Positions 18,890 to 28,112 of a DNA stretch of 64,000 nt are shown piece by piece; the stretch's first letter is position 1, and each line of letters opens with the position of its first letter. This stretch comes from Alphaproteobacteria bacterium HGW-Alphaproteobacteria-18. Lineage in GTDB: Bacteria; Pseudomonadota; Alphaproteobacteria; Caulobacterales; Hyphomonadaceae. A model generated the notes under the pieces. The model was not told where the DNA came from. It did no database searches and worked only from the letters and a program-made list of their open reading frames with translations. The stretch covers positions 1 to 64,000 of the forward strand of contig PHEH01000006.1 in the NCBI GenBank assembly GCA_002841155.1, written 5' to 3'. Position numbers and translations under genes: made by a program.

Positions 18890-19731
18890 TGAGCGAGAGC
18901 GGCGACCCGCTGGTCAGTGCAGAGTGGCTGATGGCGAATATCGGCGCGCCGGATGTGCGTATCGTGGACGCGACCTGGTTTGCGCCCTGGACCAATCCGC
19001 CGGAGACCGGCCGCGAAGCCTGGAAGCGTGGGCATATTCCGAAGGCCGTCTATTTCGACATAGACGAGATAGCGGATCTGGACTCGCCCTACCCTCACAT
19101 GCTGCCCGATGCCGTGAAGTTTTCCGCGCGGGTGCGCAAGCTCGGCCTCGGCGATGGCAGCCGGATTGTCGTTTACGATCAGAACCGCTTCTTTGCGGCC
19201 GCGCGCGTCTGGTGGATGCTGCGCGTGATGGGGCACAAGGATGTGCATGTGCTCGATGGCGGGCTGCATGCCTGGACCTCTGAAGGCGGCGCGCTGGACG
19301 ATCTGCCGACACCGCCCGGCGAGCGCCACTTTACACCGCGGGTCCGCAGCGACCTGATCATGGACGCGCGCGATATGGAACAGCTGGTGGGCTCTGCGCG
19401 TGTGCGGATCATTGATGCCCGGCCGGACGGGCGCTTCTTCGGGCGCGATCCCGAGCCGCGCGAGGGCCTGCCCTCCGGGCATATTCCCGGCAGCATCAAT
19501 GTGCCCGGCGGCGCGTTGGTGACCGAAGACGGGCGCATGAAGTCGGCCGATGAGCTGGCCCGCCTGATGCCGGAGGCGAACAAGCCAACCGTCGCCACCT
19601 GCGGCTCTGGCGTGACGGCGGCGATTACGGCGCTGGCCCTTGCCCGCCTCGGAAACTGGGATGTGGCAGTCTATGATGGCTCGTGGACCGAATGGGCGTC
19701 TGACCCCTCCCGCCCCGTCGCAAAAGGCTGA
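18889..19731 (+). CDS. sseA: 3-mercaptopyruvate sulfurtransferase (SseA-like)
   Basis: 280 residues with two rhodanese domains. The N-terminal one is inactive, and the C-terminal one carries the catalytic Cys238 in the C-G-S-G-V-T-A loop, the sequence that marks mercaptopyruvate sulfurtransferases rather than thiosulfate sulfurtransferases. The enzyme transfers sulfur from 3-mercaptopyruvate to thiols or cyanide. Translational coupling to cysK and close linkage to metC place it in cysteine/sulfur turnover. Confidence 0.9.
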   Translation: MSESGDPLVSAEWLMANIGAPDVRIVDATWFAPWTNPPETGREAWKRGHIPKAVYFDIDEIADLDSPYPHMLPDAVKFSARVRKLGLGDGSRIVVYDQNRFFAAARVWWMLRVMGHKDVHVLDGGLHAWTSEGGALDDLPTPPGERHFTPRVRSDLIMDARDMEQLVGSARVRIIDARPDGRFFGRDPEPREGLPSGHIPGSINVPGGALVTEDGRMKSADELARLMPEANKPTVATCGSGVTAAITALALARLGNWDVAVYDGSWTEWASDPSRPVAKG

Positions 19732-19735
19732 AGCG

Positions 19736-20905
19736 ATGAGCGCCCGAGATGATGCCGAACAGCAAACCCGCCTGATCCATACGCGCGCCGAACGCCTTGA
19801 CCGCGTGACGGTAAACCCGCCGGTGGAGCGCGCCTCGACCGTGTTGTTCCGCACTGAGGCAGCCCTCTATGGGCCAAAGCCCACCTATGGGCGGATGGGG
19901 TTGACGGTTCACCGCGAGCTGGAAGCGGCGTTGTGCATTCTGGAAGGCGCAAAGCATACGCGGCTGGCGTCCAACGGACTGCAAGCCTGCGCGCTGGCGA
20001 TTGCAAGCGTTGTGGAAGCAGGCGGACATTTTCTGTTTACGGACAGTGCCTATGGGCCAACCGCGCGTTTCTGCGAGAAACGGCTGAAGGCAATGGGCGT
20101 GGAGGCGGAACGCTTTGATCCGCGCATGGGCGCCAGCATAGAGCAACTCTTCCGCGACAACACGCAGGCGATCCTGCTGGAATCCCCCGGCTCACTTACC
20201 TTCGAGATTTCAGACCTTCCCGCGATTGCCGAAGTGTCGAAGGCGCGGGGCATTCGTATCGTGTGTGACAACACCTGGGGCGCCGGGCTTTACTACAAAC
20301 CTCTGGCGCTGGGCGCGGATATCTCGGTGCAGGCGTTGACGAAATATGTGGTGGGCCATTCGGACGCCTTCGGCGGCGCGGTGATGAGCAATGAGCTTTC
20401 GCTCGCCAACAAGGTGGCCAACTGCTCTGAAGATTGGGGCATTGGCCTGGCACCCGATGATGCCTATCTGGCCGTGCGGGGCATCCGCAGCCTTGCCACA
20501 CGCCTGAAGGCGCATGAGGCGGCCGGGCTGGAGCTGGCCAAGTGGCTGGAAACCCGGCCTGAAGTGGCCAGCGTGATCCATCCGGCACTGCCCTCCCACC
20601 CCGATCATGAGTTGTGGAAACGGGATTTTACTGGCGCGTGCGGGCTCTTTTCCTTTGTTCTGAAGGCGTATCCGGCCGGCGCGCTGGAGCGCTTCTTCGA
20701 CGCGCTGACCCTCTTTGGCATGGGCTTTTCATGGGGCGGATTCGAGAGCCTGATCATTCCGTGCGATGACCAGCTGACGCGCAGCGAAGGATGCTGGACG
20801 AAGGAGAAGCCCGGCCAGCTGATGCGGGTGCATGTGGGGCTGGAAGCGGTCAGCGATCTGAAGGCCGATCTGGAGACGGCGTTTGCCGCATTGTCCGCAG
20901 GCTGA
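19736..20905 (+). CDS. metC: Cystathionine beta-lyase
   Basis: 389-residue Cys/Met-metabolism PLP enzyme. The Schiff-base lysine is Lys203 in A-L-T-K-Y-V-V-G-H-S-D, preceded by the D-N-T-W-G-A-G PLP-ring segment and R-M-G for phosphate contact. The S-D-A-F-G-G context is characteristic of MetC (cystathionine to homocysteine, pyruvate and ammonia) rather than MetB. The start follows sseA by 4 bp; a longer frame inside sseA is not used. Confidence 0.9.
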   Translation: MSARDDAEQQTRLIHTRAERLDRVTVNPPVERASTVLFRTEAALYGPKPTYGRMGLTVHRELEAALCILEGAKHTRLASNGLQACALAIASVVEAGGHFLFTDSAYGPTARFCEKRLKAMGVEAERFDPRMGASIEQLFRDNTQAILLESPGSLTFEISDLPAIAEVSKARGIRIVCDNTWGAGLYYKPLALGADISVQALTKYVVGHSDAFGGAVMSNELSLANKVANCSEDWGIGLAPDDAYLAVRGIRSLATRLKAHEAAGLELAKWLETRPEVASVIHPALPSHPDHELWKRDFTGACGLFSFVLKAYPAGALERFFDALTLFGMGFSWGGFESLIIPCDDQLTRSEGCWTKEKPGQLMRVHVGLEAVSDLKADLETAFAALSAG

Positions 20906-20907
20906 AT

Positions 20908-21678
20908 TTACTGGTTCCGCTCGAAGTTCAGGAAGACGAACAGGTCGTCCACATCTACCCCTATGCGGGCCTGTGGCTCTGACGGGGGCCAGAGGCGCTG
21001 CTGGCGCTCACGCAGGGCCACACACTGGCGCGTGAGGCTTGCGAGATGAACAAAGTCATCTGCGTCGATGAGCGAGTCGAGCACGCAATTGTCGAAGACC
21101 GGATAGATCATGCCTGCGCCGCATCCGAAGGAGGACCGGTCAGGCCGCGCAGCTGACATCACAAGGCGGTTGGGCGCGGCAAGAACAGGGATGAAGACAC
21201 CCGAATAGCAGGCCGACACAACAACGACCGTTGGCCGCTCGCCACACCACTGGCTGACAAGACCGTTGAGCTTGTCCGGGCTGAGCAGCCCCTCGCCGCC
21301 CAGCACCATACCTTCGGGCACGCCGTGTGAGGTGAAGTATAGCAGGCACCCCGCCTGCGCCGACTGGGCCTGTTGCTCGAAGGCAGAAAAGACCTCGCTC
21401 GAGCGCAGGGAGAAGCCGCCCAATTCTCGCGGGCGCAGCGACATGTGGGTGATGTTGTCCGGATTGAAGCCGACATCGGCAAAGGCTTTTGCAAGATCAC
21501 GCCGGGCATTCTCGAAGGCATCAATGGGAGCGCCGTCACTGTCGCGCCAGTCTGCGGCGAGGATGCCCACGGCCCAATCCTTGAGCGGAACATCTTCGAC
21601 AGACGGCTCAGCCTGCGCCGGCGCCACGGCGAGCGCCGCCCAGACCAGCGCCCCTGCAAACAGATGCTGCCAGCGCAT
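20908..21678 (-). CDS. Secreted C13-family (legumain/caspase-like) cysteine peptidase
   Basis: 256 residues with a clear signal peptide (about 1-23, ending A-Q-A-E). The mature part has a caspase-fold dyad: His118 in Y-F-T-S-H-G and Cys157 in V-V-V-S-A-C-Y-S-G-V-F, each after a hydrophobic strand, as in clan CD family C13. Eukaryotic members are asparaginyl endopeptidases and the GPI transamidase; bacterial ones are largely unstudied. A GGAG site precedes the ATG. It converges on metC with 2 bp between the genes. Likely periplasmic or secreted. Confidence 0.82.
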   Translation of the reverse strand: MRWQHLFAGALVWAALAVAPAQAEPSVEDVPLKDWAVGILAADWRDSDGAPIDAFENARRDLAKAFADVGFNPDNITHMSLRPRELGGFSLRSSEVFSAFEQQAQSAQAGCLLYFTSHGVPEGMVLGGEGLLSPDKLNGLVSQWCGERPTVVVVSACYSGVFIPVLAAPNRLVMSAARPDRSSFGCGAGMIYPVFDNCVLDSLIDADDFVHLASLTRQCVALRERQQRLWPPSEPQARIGVDVDDLFVFLNFERNQ

Positions 21679-21774
21679 CCTGCTCTCCTACGCCATCATT
21701 CGCGCTTACATATGAGCAGCGAGTGGACGCGCGCGCAAGCCGGGCAGCCCGTCTATTTCGAGCCTATTTCTGGC

Positions 21775-22140
21775 CTATTTCGGATAGGTGTCCAGGGAGG
21801 GCTCGCGATACCAGCAGTCGCAGCCACCATCATACTGGAAGGCCTCGCCATAATCGTTCACGCGGGTGAGATTGCCGTAGGTGTAGACCGGGACGTAATC
21901 CCAGGAACTGGCATAGCGGTCTGCCCAGCCATCGCCGGTATCATCGCAGACGGCGTAGCCTTGCGCGTTGTAATCGCAGGTGTAGGGGGCGACCTGGGTG
22001 AGCGTGACGGCCATGTCATCGGCCACCATATTCAGGCCCATCGCGATGCCTTCCCAGTCTGAGTGGGAACAGGCGCCCGCGCCGAGAAGCACAGCGCCTG
22101 CTATCCCTATACGTGCATCTTTAATCAGCTTTGCAATCAT
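21775..22140 (-). CDS. Small lipoprotein, function unknown
   Basis: 121 residues. The N-terminus has two positive residues, a hydrophobic core and a lipobox-like L-G-A-G-A-C (Cys24), so it should be lipidated and membrane-anchored. The mature part is Asp/Tyr-rich with four further Cys (C-D-Y-N, V-C-D-D, C-D-C-W) that could form disulfides in the periplasm. No family recognised. Its orientation matches the upstream oxidoreductase gene, with a 70-bp gap. Confidence 0.65.
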   Translation of the reverse strand: MIAKLIKDARIGIAGAVLLGAGACSHSDWEGIAMGLNMVADDMAVTLTQVAPYTCDYNAQGYAVCDDTGDGWADRYASSWDYVPVYTYGNLTRVNDYGEAFQYDGGCDCWYREPSLDTYPK

Positions 22141-22210
22141 GCCCCGTCTCCCACACCCTGCTGACGAGATTATGGATCGGGGGAAAGTGAATGCAAGCTG
22201 AACCGGGGCG

Positions 22211-23233
22211 CTATACCGGTTCGGGGCTGACCTGGACGACGAGTTTTCCGAGATTCTTTCCCTCGAACAGGCGCGAGAGGCTGGCGGGAGCGTTCTCGAA
22301 GCCGTCGACGATGTCGGTCTCGTATTTGAGTTTCCCCTCCATGAACCATTGCGCCATCTGCTGCATACCCTCCGGGAAACGGGGGAAATAGTCGATCACG
22401 ATGAAGCCTTTTACGAGGGTCCGCCGCATCAGGAGGTTCGAGAAATTGTAGGGGCCGGGCACGGGGCTGGTGGCGTTGTAGGTGGAGATGAGGCCGCAGA
22501 GCGGCATGCGCGAGAAGTCGTTCAGGCGGGCGATGACTTCGTCCATGATCTTGCCGCCGACATTCTCGAAATTGATGTCGATCCCATTGGGACAATGCTT
22601 GTCGAGGGCGGCGCCGACGTCTTCATTCTTGTAGTCGATGGCGGCGTCAAAGCCGGCGGTTTCGGTCAGCCAGCGGCATTTGTCTGCCCCGCCCGCGATG
22701 CCGACGACGCGGCAACCCTGGATCTTGGCGATCTGGCCGACCATTGAGCCGACCGCGCCGGCGGCGGCGGAGACGACGACAGTTTCGCCAGCCTTGGGCT
22801 TGGCGATATCCATCAGGCCGAAATAGGCCGTCATGCCGGTGGCGCCGAGGGGGCCCATGAAAGCGGTCAGCGGCACGCCGGGGAGCCTTGGCAGTTTGGC
22901 GAGGGATGCGCCTGGCAGTGTGTTGTAGATCGCCCAGCCGGCGAGGCCGGTATTGACGATGTCGCCGGGCGTGAGGCCCTCAAAGCGGCTTTCGGTGATG
23001 ACGCTGAGGCCGCCGCCGCGCATGGCATCGCCGATGCCGACGGGCGGCAGATAGGCGTCCACGTCGCTCATCCAGATGCGGTTGGTGGGATCGAGCGAGA
23101 GGTAGATGGTGCGGGCGCGGACCTGACCGTCTTCAAGCGGGGCAAGCGGGCTTTCGACCAGTTCGAGGTCGCCTTGCCTGATGTCGCCCACAGGTCGTTT
23201 GCGCAGCACCCAGGTCTTGTTTGTATCGCTCAT
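22211..23233 (-). CDS. NADP-dependent zinc-free MDR oxidoreductase (CurA-like)
   Basis: 340 residues of the medium-chain dehydrogenase/reductase superfamily, leukotriene-B4-dehydrogenase/CurA subgroup. Visible are the A-R-T-I-Y-L-S-L-D-P-T segment, G-A-T-G-M-T-A-Y-F-G, and the nucleotide-binding V-V-S-A-A-A-G-A-V-G-S. Members reduce alpha,beta-unsaturated ketones or related enones with NADPH and lack the zinc ligands of alcohol dehydrogenases. GGGAGG precedes the chosen ATG. Probably a detoxifying quinone/enone reductase. Confidence 0.9.
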   Translation of the reverse strand: MSDTNKTWVLRKRPVGDIRQGDLELVESPLAPLEDGQVRARTIYLSLDPTNRIWMSDVDAYLPPVGIGDAMRGGGLSVITESRFEGLTPGDIVNTGLAGWAIYNTLPGASLAKLPRLPGVPLTAFMGPLGATGMTAYFGLMDIAKPKAGETVVVSAAAGAVGSMVGQIAKIQGCRVVGIAGGADKCRWLTETAGFDAAIDYKNEDVGAALDKHCPNGIDINFENVGGKIMDEVIARLNDFSRMPLCGLISTYNATSPVPGPYNFSNLLMRRTLVKGFIVIDYFPRFPEGMQQMAQWFMEGKLKYETDIVDGFENAPASLSRLFEGKNLGKLVVQVSPEPV

Positions 23234-23275
23234 GATTTTTCCTCCCGAGGCGCGTAGTTTTATCAAAACAGCTGT

Positions 23276-24079
23276 TCAGAATGAGAACTCGCCGTTGCTA
23301 TCAGCAACGATCTCATCATGTAGGCGGCCATTGGAAATTGGATCGCTCTCGGTTCCACCATCTGCTGTATGCGCTAAGGAGTAAAGCATTCGCAGAAGTG
23401 GTGCCAGCTGGTCTTCCGCACGATCAGAAGATATCTTCCAAGCTTTGCGATTGGACATAGGCGAATTCTCGACAATTATCTGATATTGTTCGCGAAAGCG
23501 CTTTATTCTCTCCTCGGAAAGATCAAGAAGTCCCATCGCGTCCAGCATATCCCGACGAAGCTCTGAGAAACTGGACGCTGCCGTCTTATGGGAAAAGTAG
23601 CTGTCCTCAAAACGCCCAAGGCTTTGGAACAGATTTGTAGACAGAAACAGTAATCCGATAATTATCAGAACAAGGACTGGATCTAGCGGAAACATCCAGT
23701 CAGCAAAGTACCCAAGATGCCCAGTATGTGATCGCAGATCGACCTTTGAGATATAGTACTTTGTCGCATCAGAAGTTGTGGCAACGAAAAGCACGACGGC
23801 CGATATTACGTTGACGAAACGCCAATTATTAGCTCGCCCAAGGATCATCTCTGCTGATTTGTTATGCGCGTCTATATTTCGATGAATCGAAACAGTGAAA
23901 TAATGCAATAGCAAGCGTCTGTATTGCTGTTCGAATTGTCCAATTTTTTTCATTCTGAGCGCCAGAATTGAGTCTTCTATTTTCCTGTGCAGCTCCGAAT
24001 TCAAACGCTTGCCTTCTTCGTTCCCAACGCCCTCGTACCTAATTTTAAGTATTTTCCTCAAGTTCATTGATACCCCCAT
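23276..24079 (-). CDS. SLATT-domain two-helix membrane protein (putative defence effector)
   Basis: 267 residues, visibly more AT-rich than its neighbours. Layout: a charged helical N-terminus (about 20-80), two membrane helices (about 86-103 and 133-149) separated by a short loop, then a helix with F-S-E-L-R-R-D-M-L-D and R-I-K-R-F-R-E-Q-Y-Q-I-I-V-E-N-S-P. This is the pattern of SLATT proteins, 2TM effectors proposed to form pores in nucleotide-signalled conflict systems. No SMODS, SLOG or other synthase gene is adjacent. Starts at 24079 or 24067 are both possible. The family call is by pattern only. Confidence 0.65.
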   Translation of the reverse strand: MGVSMNLRKILKIRYEGVGNEEGKRLNSELHRKIEDSILALRMKKIGQFEQQYRRLLLHYFTVSIHRNIDAHNKSAEMILGRANNWRFVNVISAVVLFVATTSDATKYYISKVDLRSHTGHLGYFADWMFPLDPVLVLIIIGLLFLSTNLFQSLGRFEDSYFSHKTAASSFSELRRDMLDAMGLLDLSEERIKRFREQYQIIVENSPMSNRKAWKISSDRAEDQLAPLLRMLYSLAHTADGGTESDPISNGRLHDEIVADSNGEFSF

Positions 24080-24153
24080 GAACCACAGCGTTCACGAAGA
24101 AATATAATCCAATAAATTGCAAGTTAGAATCCGAGAAAAGGAAACTTACGGCG

Positions 24154-24594
24154 TCAACGCAAGACGCCGCGCCGTCTTTGCCAGATGGCATAAGCAAGAA
24201 ACCCCACGGCAAGGGCGATGATGATGATGGGAAAAAATTCAGCGCCTTCCATCTTGGGGGCGTCGGTATCCATCAGACTGATCACATTACTGATGATGGC
24301 GGCAAGCAGAGAGGCGGCGAAAAGTTTCACAGCCCACGCATGCCTCAGCAGGAGCGCGATGCTGCCCAGAAGACCACCCAGAACGCCAATGGCCCAGAGA
24401 GCAAATACCCACCAGGGCATGGCGAACCAGTAGGCAAGCATATCCTCCGGATAGCCCGCGAGATAGGCTTCGTTGCGGGTCACGGTCATCGTGAAATCGT
24501 AACAGCCAAAGCCGTTCCAGAGAAGACCAAGGATACCAACAGCCCAGAGGTGCCAGCCGGCGCGCGGCGCCATTACGGATGTGTCTTCGGTCAT
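24154..24594 (-). CDS. Four-helix membrane protein, paralogue of the next gene
   Basis: 146 residues with four predicted membrane helices. The first part reads G-W-H-L-W-A-V-G-I-L-G-L-L-W-N-G-F-G, then F-T-M-T-V-T-R-N and P-W-W-V-F-A-L-W-A. The same skeleton appears in the gene at 24681-25154, so the two are tandem duplicates. No function recognised; similar short proteins are often annotated as sugar-transporter or hypothetical membrane proteins. Same strand as its paralogue with an 86-bp gap. Confidence 0.75.
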   Translation of the reverse strand: MTEDTSVMAPRAGWHLWAVGILGLLWNGFGCYDFTMTVTRNEAYLAGYPEDMLAYWFAMPWWVFALWAIGVLGGLLGSIALLLRHAWAVKLFAASLLAAIISNVISLMDTDAPKMEGAEFFPIIIIALAVGFLAYAIWQRRRGVLR

Positions 24595-24680
24595 GTGCGT
24601 GTCCTCCCCTCGGATCTTTACCTGACGTAAGGGAAGTGTACGCCGAATTTAGCGGCACACAATCGGAAGCTGTGCGGGGG

Positions 24681-25154
24681 CTATTTCAGGACGCCGTGTT
24701 TTGCCCAGATCTGTGCGTAGTAAAGGAGCAGCACGGAGACCACGATGATGAACACGCCGACTGCCTGGATCGCGGCATCATCGGGCGCGCCGCCAGCAAA
24801 GCTGAAGCCTGTGCCGAAGATGGTGGCGGTGGCGCCGATCGCCAGCACGCGCACGGCAGCAAGGCGCTTACGGATCAGCAGAACCGCGCCGATCAGCGAG
24901 GCGAATACGGCCACGGCGCGTAGGCCAAGTACCCAGAAGGGCAGCTCATAGATGAACTCGCGCGTCAGGTCCGGCATCTGGTTCATGTAGGGGGCAAAGC
25001 GGGTGATCATCGCCAGGAGGTCGAAGACGCCCAGAAGGCTCCACAACACGGCGAGGCCCCCAATAACGGGGAGATGCCACGGCGCCTTCGGCGGGTGCTT
25101 CTGCACGGCCGGGAGAAGGGCCGTCACTTCTTCGAAGTCCAGATCACGGTCCAT
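24681..25154 (-). CDS. Four-helix membrane protein, paralogue of the previous gene
   Basis: 157 residues: a charged N-terminal tail (about 1-30) then four membrane helices. P-W-H-L-P-V-I-G-G-L-A-V-L-W, A-M-I-T-R-F-A-P-Y-M and P-F-W-V-L-G-L-R-A align by eye with the 24154-24594 protein. The ATG at 25154 is preferred over an upstream frame that adds a Cys-rich stub. Function unknown. It is divergent from polA across about 170 bp, where the promoters should lie. Confidence 0.72.
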   Translation of the reverse strand: MDRDLDFEEVTALLPAVQKHPPKAPWHLPVIGGLAVLWSLLGVFDLLAMITRFAPYMNQMPDLTREFIYELPFWVLGLRAVAVFASLIGAVLLIRKRLAAVRVLAIGATATIFGTGFSFAGGAPDDAAIQAVGVFIIVVSVLLLYYAQIWAKHGVLK

Positions 25155-25322
25155 GTGACAGAAATAGCACACCCCCGCTGCCACGGAAAAGCCTAAATTG
25201 CCTCCGGGACGTTACGAAAGCGACAGGTGCTGAGTCTGTGGGCAATCCGCGCGATTTCTGCCCCGGCGGGTGACGTGGCCGCGCATGCGGGCTAAACCGG
25301 GAACAAATCAAAGGAATCGCAC

Positions 25323-28112
25323 ATGGCCACGGCGCCCGTCACCCAGGACAGCCACCTCTACCTTATAGATGCGAGCGCCTATGTGTTCCGCGCCTTCCAT
25401 GCCCTGCCGCCGCTGACGCGCGGCTCGGACGGCCTGCCCGTGGGCGCGGTGGCGGGCTTCTGCAACATGCTGTTCAAGTTGCTGGAAGACCTGAAAGGCA
25501 AGGAACGCCCGACGCATTTTGCCTGCATCTTCGATGCCTCCGGCAACACATTCCGCAATGACATGTATCCCCTCTACAAGGCCAACCGGTCTGATCCGCC
25601 TGAGGAGCTGGTGCCGCAATTCCCGCTGGTGCGGCGCGCGTCGCTCGCCTTTGCGGCCCATGCTATCGAGCAGACGGGGTTTGAAGCCGACGATCTGATC
25701 GCGACCTATGCCCGCCTGGCGGAAGCCAAAGGCGCGCGCGTCACCATCGTCTCGTCCGACAAGGATCTGATGCAACTGATCACCGACAGGGTGCTGATGC
25801 TCGACCCGATGAAGAACAAGCTGATGGGCCGGGAGGATGTGATCGAGAAATTCGGCGTTGGCCCTGAAGGCGTGGTGGATGTGCAGGCGCTATCGGGCGA
25901 CAGCGTGGACAATGTACCCGGCGCGCCCGGCATCGGCATCAAGACCGCCGCGCAGCTGATCACCGAATACGGCAATGTCGAAACCCTGCTGGAGCGCGCG
26001 GGCGAGATCAAACAGCCCAAGCGCCGCGAGACGCTGATCAACTTTGCCGATCAGGTGCGCATTTCCAAACAGCTTGTTCAGCTCAAGGAGGATGTGCCGG
26101 TTGTTCTTCCCGTCGAAGAGCTCGCCGTGCAGGACCCCGACCCCAAGGAGCTGATCGGCTTCCTGGAGGAGATGGAGTTTCGCACCATCACCCGGCGCGT
26201 GCGCGAGCAGATGGAACTGGAAGGCGCCATCGAGGCCCCCGCCCCTGACGCGCAGCCTTTTGATGTGTCCGCCTATGCCTGCATCCGCGATCTGAAAACG
26301 CTGGAGGACTGGGTGGCGCGCGCGACCGCGCAGGGCCATGTGGCGGTTGATACGGAGACGGACAGTCTGGATTCCGTTACGGGGGGACTTGTGGGCGTGT
26401 CGCTGGCCCTTGCCCCCGGCGAGGCCTGCTACATTCCGCTGGCGCATGTGGACCCTGAAGCCAAAGGCGAGGGTGACATGTTTGGCGCCGACCCGCCGCG
26501 CCAGATCAAGATGGCCGAGGCGCTCAAAATCCTGAAACCGATGCTGGAAGACCCGGCGGTTCTGAAGATCGGCCAGAACATCAAATATGATCTCAGCGTG
26601 TTTGCCCAGCACAAGATCCGTGTACATCCGATTGACGACACGATGCTGATTTCCTTTGCGCTGAACGCAGGCATTCACAGCCATGGCATGGATGAGCTTT
26701 CCGAGCGCTATCTTGGCCACAAGACGATCAGCTTCAAGGACGTGGCGGGCACGGGCAAGGCGCAGAAAAGCTTTGCGCAGGTGGCCCTCGACAAGGCGAC
26801 CGAATATGCCGCCGAGGACGCCGATGTGACGCTGCGCCTCTGGCAGGTGCTGAAGCCGCGCCTGCGCACGGAGCAGGTTACCACCGTTTATGAAACGCTG
26901 GAGCGGCCGTTGGTGCCGGTTCTGGCGGCGATGGAACAGGCGGGCGTCAAGGTGGACCGGCAGATGCTCTCGCGCCTTTCGGCAGACTTCAACCAGCGCA
27001 CGGCGGCGCTGGAGGCAGAGGCGCATGAGCAGGCCGGGCGCAGTTTCAATATCGGCTCGCCCAAACAGCTCGGCGAAATCCTCTTTGACGAGATGAATCT
27101 GCCCGGCGGCAAGAAAACCAAGACCGGGGCCTGGGTGACTGATGGCGATGTGCTCGAAGGGCTCGCCGCAGAGGGCCATGCCCTGCCGCGCACGATTGTG
27201 GACTGGCGGATGCTGTCAAAGCTGCGCTCGACCTATACCGAGGCGCTGCAGGCGGCGATCAACAAGAAGACCGGCCGCGTGCATACCAGCTATATGATGG
27301 CAGGCGCGCAGACGGGGCGGCTATCCTCGACTGATCCGAACCTACAGAACATCCCGGTACGGACCGAAGAGGGCCGCAAGATCCGCCAGGCCTTCATTGC
27401 CGAGGAAGGCAATGTGCTCGTCTCGGCAGACTATTCGCAGATTGAGCTGCGCATTCTGGCGCATATGGCGGATATTCCGGCGCTGAAGCAGGCGTTCAAG
27501 GATGGCCTCGACATTCACGCCATGACGGCGAGCGAGATGTTCGGCGTGCCCATTGAGGGCATGGACCCGATGGTACGCCGGCAGGCCAAGGCGATCAATT
27601 TCGGCATCATCTATGGCATCTCCGGCTTCGGGCTTGGCCGGCAGCTCGGCATTCCTTCGGGCGAGGCGAACCAGTATATCAAGACCTATTTCGAGCGCTT
27701 TCCCGGTATTCGTCAGTATATGGATGAAACCAAGGAATTTGCGCGCGCCACCGGTTTTGTGAAGACCGCGTTCGGGCGGAAGATCCACCTGCCCGACATC
27801 AAGAGCAAGGGACCGGCACGGTCCTTCGCCGAGCGCCAGGCGATCAATGCGCCGATCCAGGGCTCGGCCGCCGACATCATCAAGCGGGCGATGATCCGGA
27901 TGCCGGAGGCTCTGGCAGAGGCGGGCCTGCGCGCGCAGATGCTGTTGCAGGTGCATGACGAGCTTGTGTTCGAATGCCCGGAGAAAGAAGCCGAAAAGCT
28001 GATCGCCCTGGTGCAGAAGACGATGGCGGCGGCAGACGGGCCGTCGCTGAAGCTCTCTGTGCCGCTGGTGGTGGAGGCCAAGGCGGCCGGCAATTGGGCG
28101 GCGGCGCACTAA
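25323..28112 (+). CDS. polA: DNA polymerase I
   Basis: 929 residues with all three domains: 5'-3' exonuclease (about 1-300; D-A-S-A-Y-V-F-R-A-F-H and S-S-D-K-D-L-M-Q-L), 3'-5' proofreading exonuclease (about 315-520; active-site D-T-E-T in V-A-V-D-T-E-T-D), and the family A polymerase domain (S-A-D-Y-S-Q-I-E-L-R-I-L-A-H and Q-V-H-D-E-L-V-F-E). The proofreading acidic residues are retained, unlike in Taq-type enzymes. It replaces RNA primers and fills repair gaps. Monocistronic; ilvD follows after 115 bp. Confidence 0.97.
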   Translation: MATAPVTQDSHLYLIDASAYVFRAFHALPPLTRGSDGLPVGAVAGFCNMLFKLLEDLKGKERPTHFACIFDASGNTFRNDMYPLYKANRSDPPEELVPQFPLVRRASLAFAAHAIEQTGFEADDLIATYARLAEAKGARVTIVSSDKDLMQLITDRVLMLDPMKNKLMGREDVIEKFGVGPEGVVDVQALSGDSVDNVPGAPGIGIKTAAQLITEYGNVETLLERAGEIKQPKRRETLINFADQVRISKQLVQLKEDVPVVLPVEELAVQDPDPKELIGFLEEMEFRTITRRVREQMELEGAIEAPAPDAQPFDVSAYACIRDLKTLEDWVARATAQGHVAVDTETDSLDSVTGGLVGVSLALAPGEACYIPLAHVDPEAKGEGDMFGADPPRQIKMAEALKILKPMLEDPAVLKIGQNIKYDLSVFAQHKIRVHPIDDTMLISFALNAGIHSHGMDELSERYLGHKTISFKDVAGTGKAQKSFAQVALDKATEYAAEDADVTLRLWQVLKPRLRTEQVTTVYETLERPLVPVLAAMEQAGVKVDRQMLSRLSADFNQRTAALEAEAHEQAGRSFNIGSPKQLGEILFDEMNLPGGKKTKTGAWVTDGDVLEGLAAEGHALPRTIVDWRMLSKLRSTYTEALQAAINKKTGRVHTSYMMAGAQTGRLSSTDPNLQNIPVRTEEGRKIRQAFIAEEGNVLVSADYSQIELRILAHMADIPALKQAFKDGLDIHAMTASEMFGVPIEGMDPMVRRQAKAINFGIIYGISGFGLGRQLGIPSGEANQYIKTYFERFPGIRQYMDETKEFARATGFVKTAFGRKIHLPDIKSKGPARSFAERQAINAPIQGSAADIIKRAMIRMPEALAEAGLRAQMLLQVHDELVFECPEKEAEKLIALVQKTMAAADGPSLKLSVPLVVEAKAAGNWAAAH

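Noticed and set aside
18814-19854. 346-residue minus-strand frame across sseA
   Set aside because: His/Arg/Gly-rich shadow composition; both sense genes there have intact catalytic motifs.
25890-27179. 429-residue minus-strand frame inside polA
   Set aside because: Antisense shadow of a high-GC gene; the plus frame encodes conserved exonuclease and polymerase motifs throughout.
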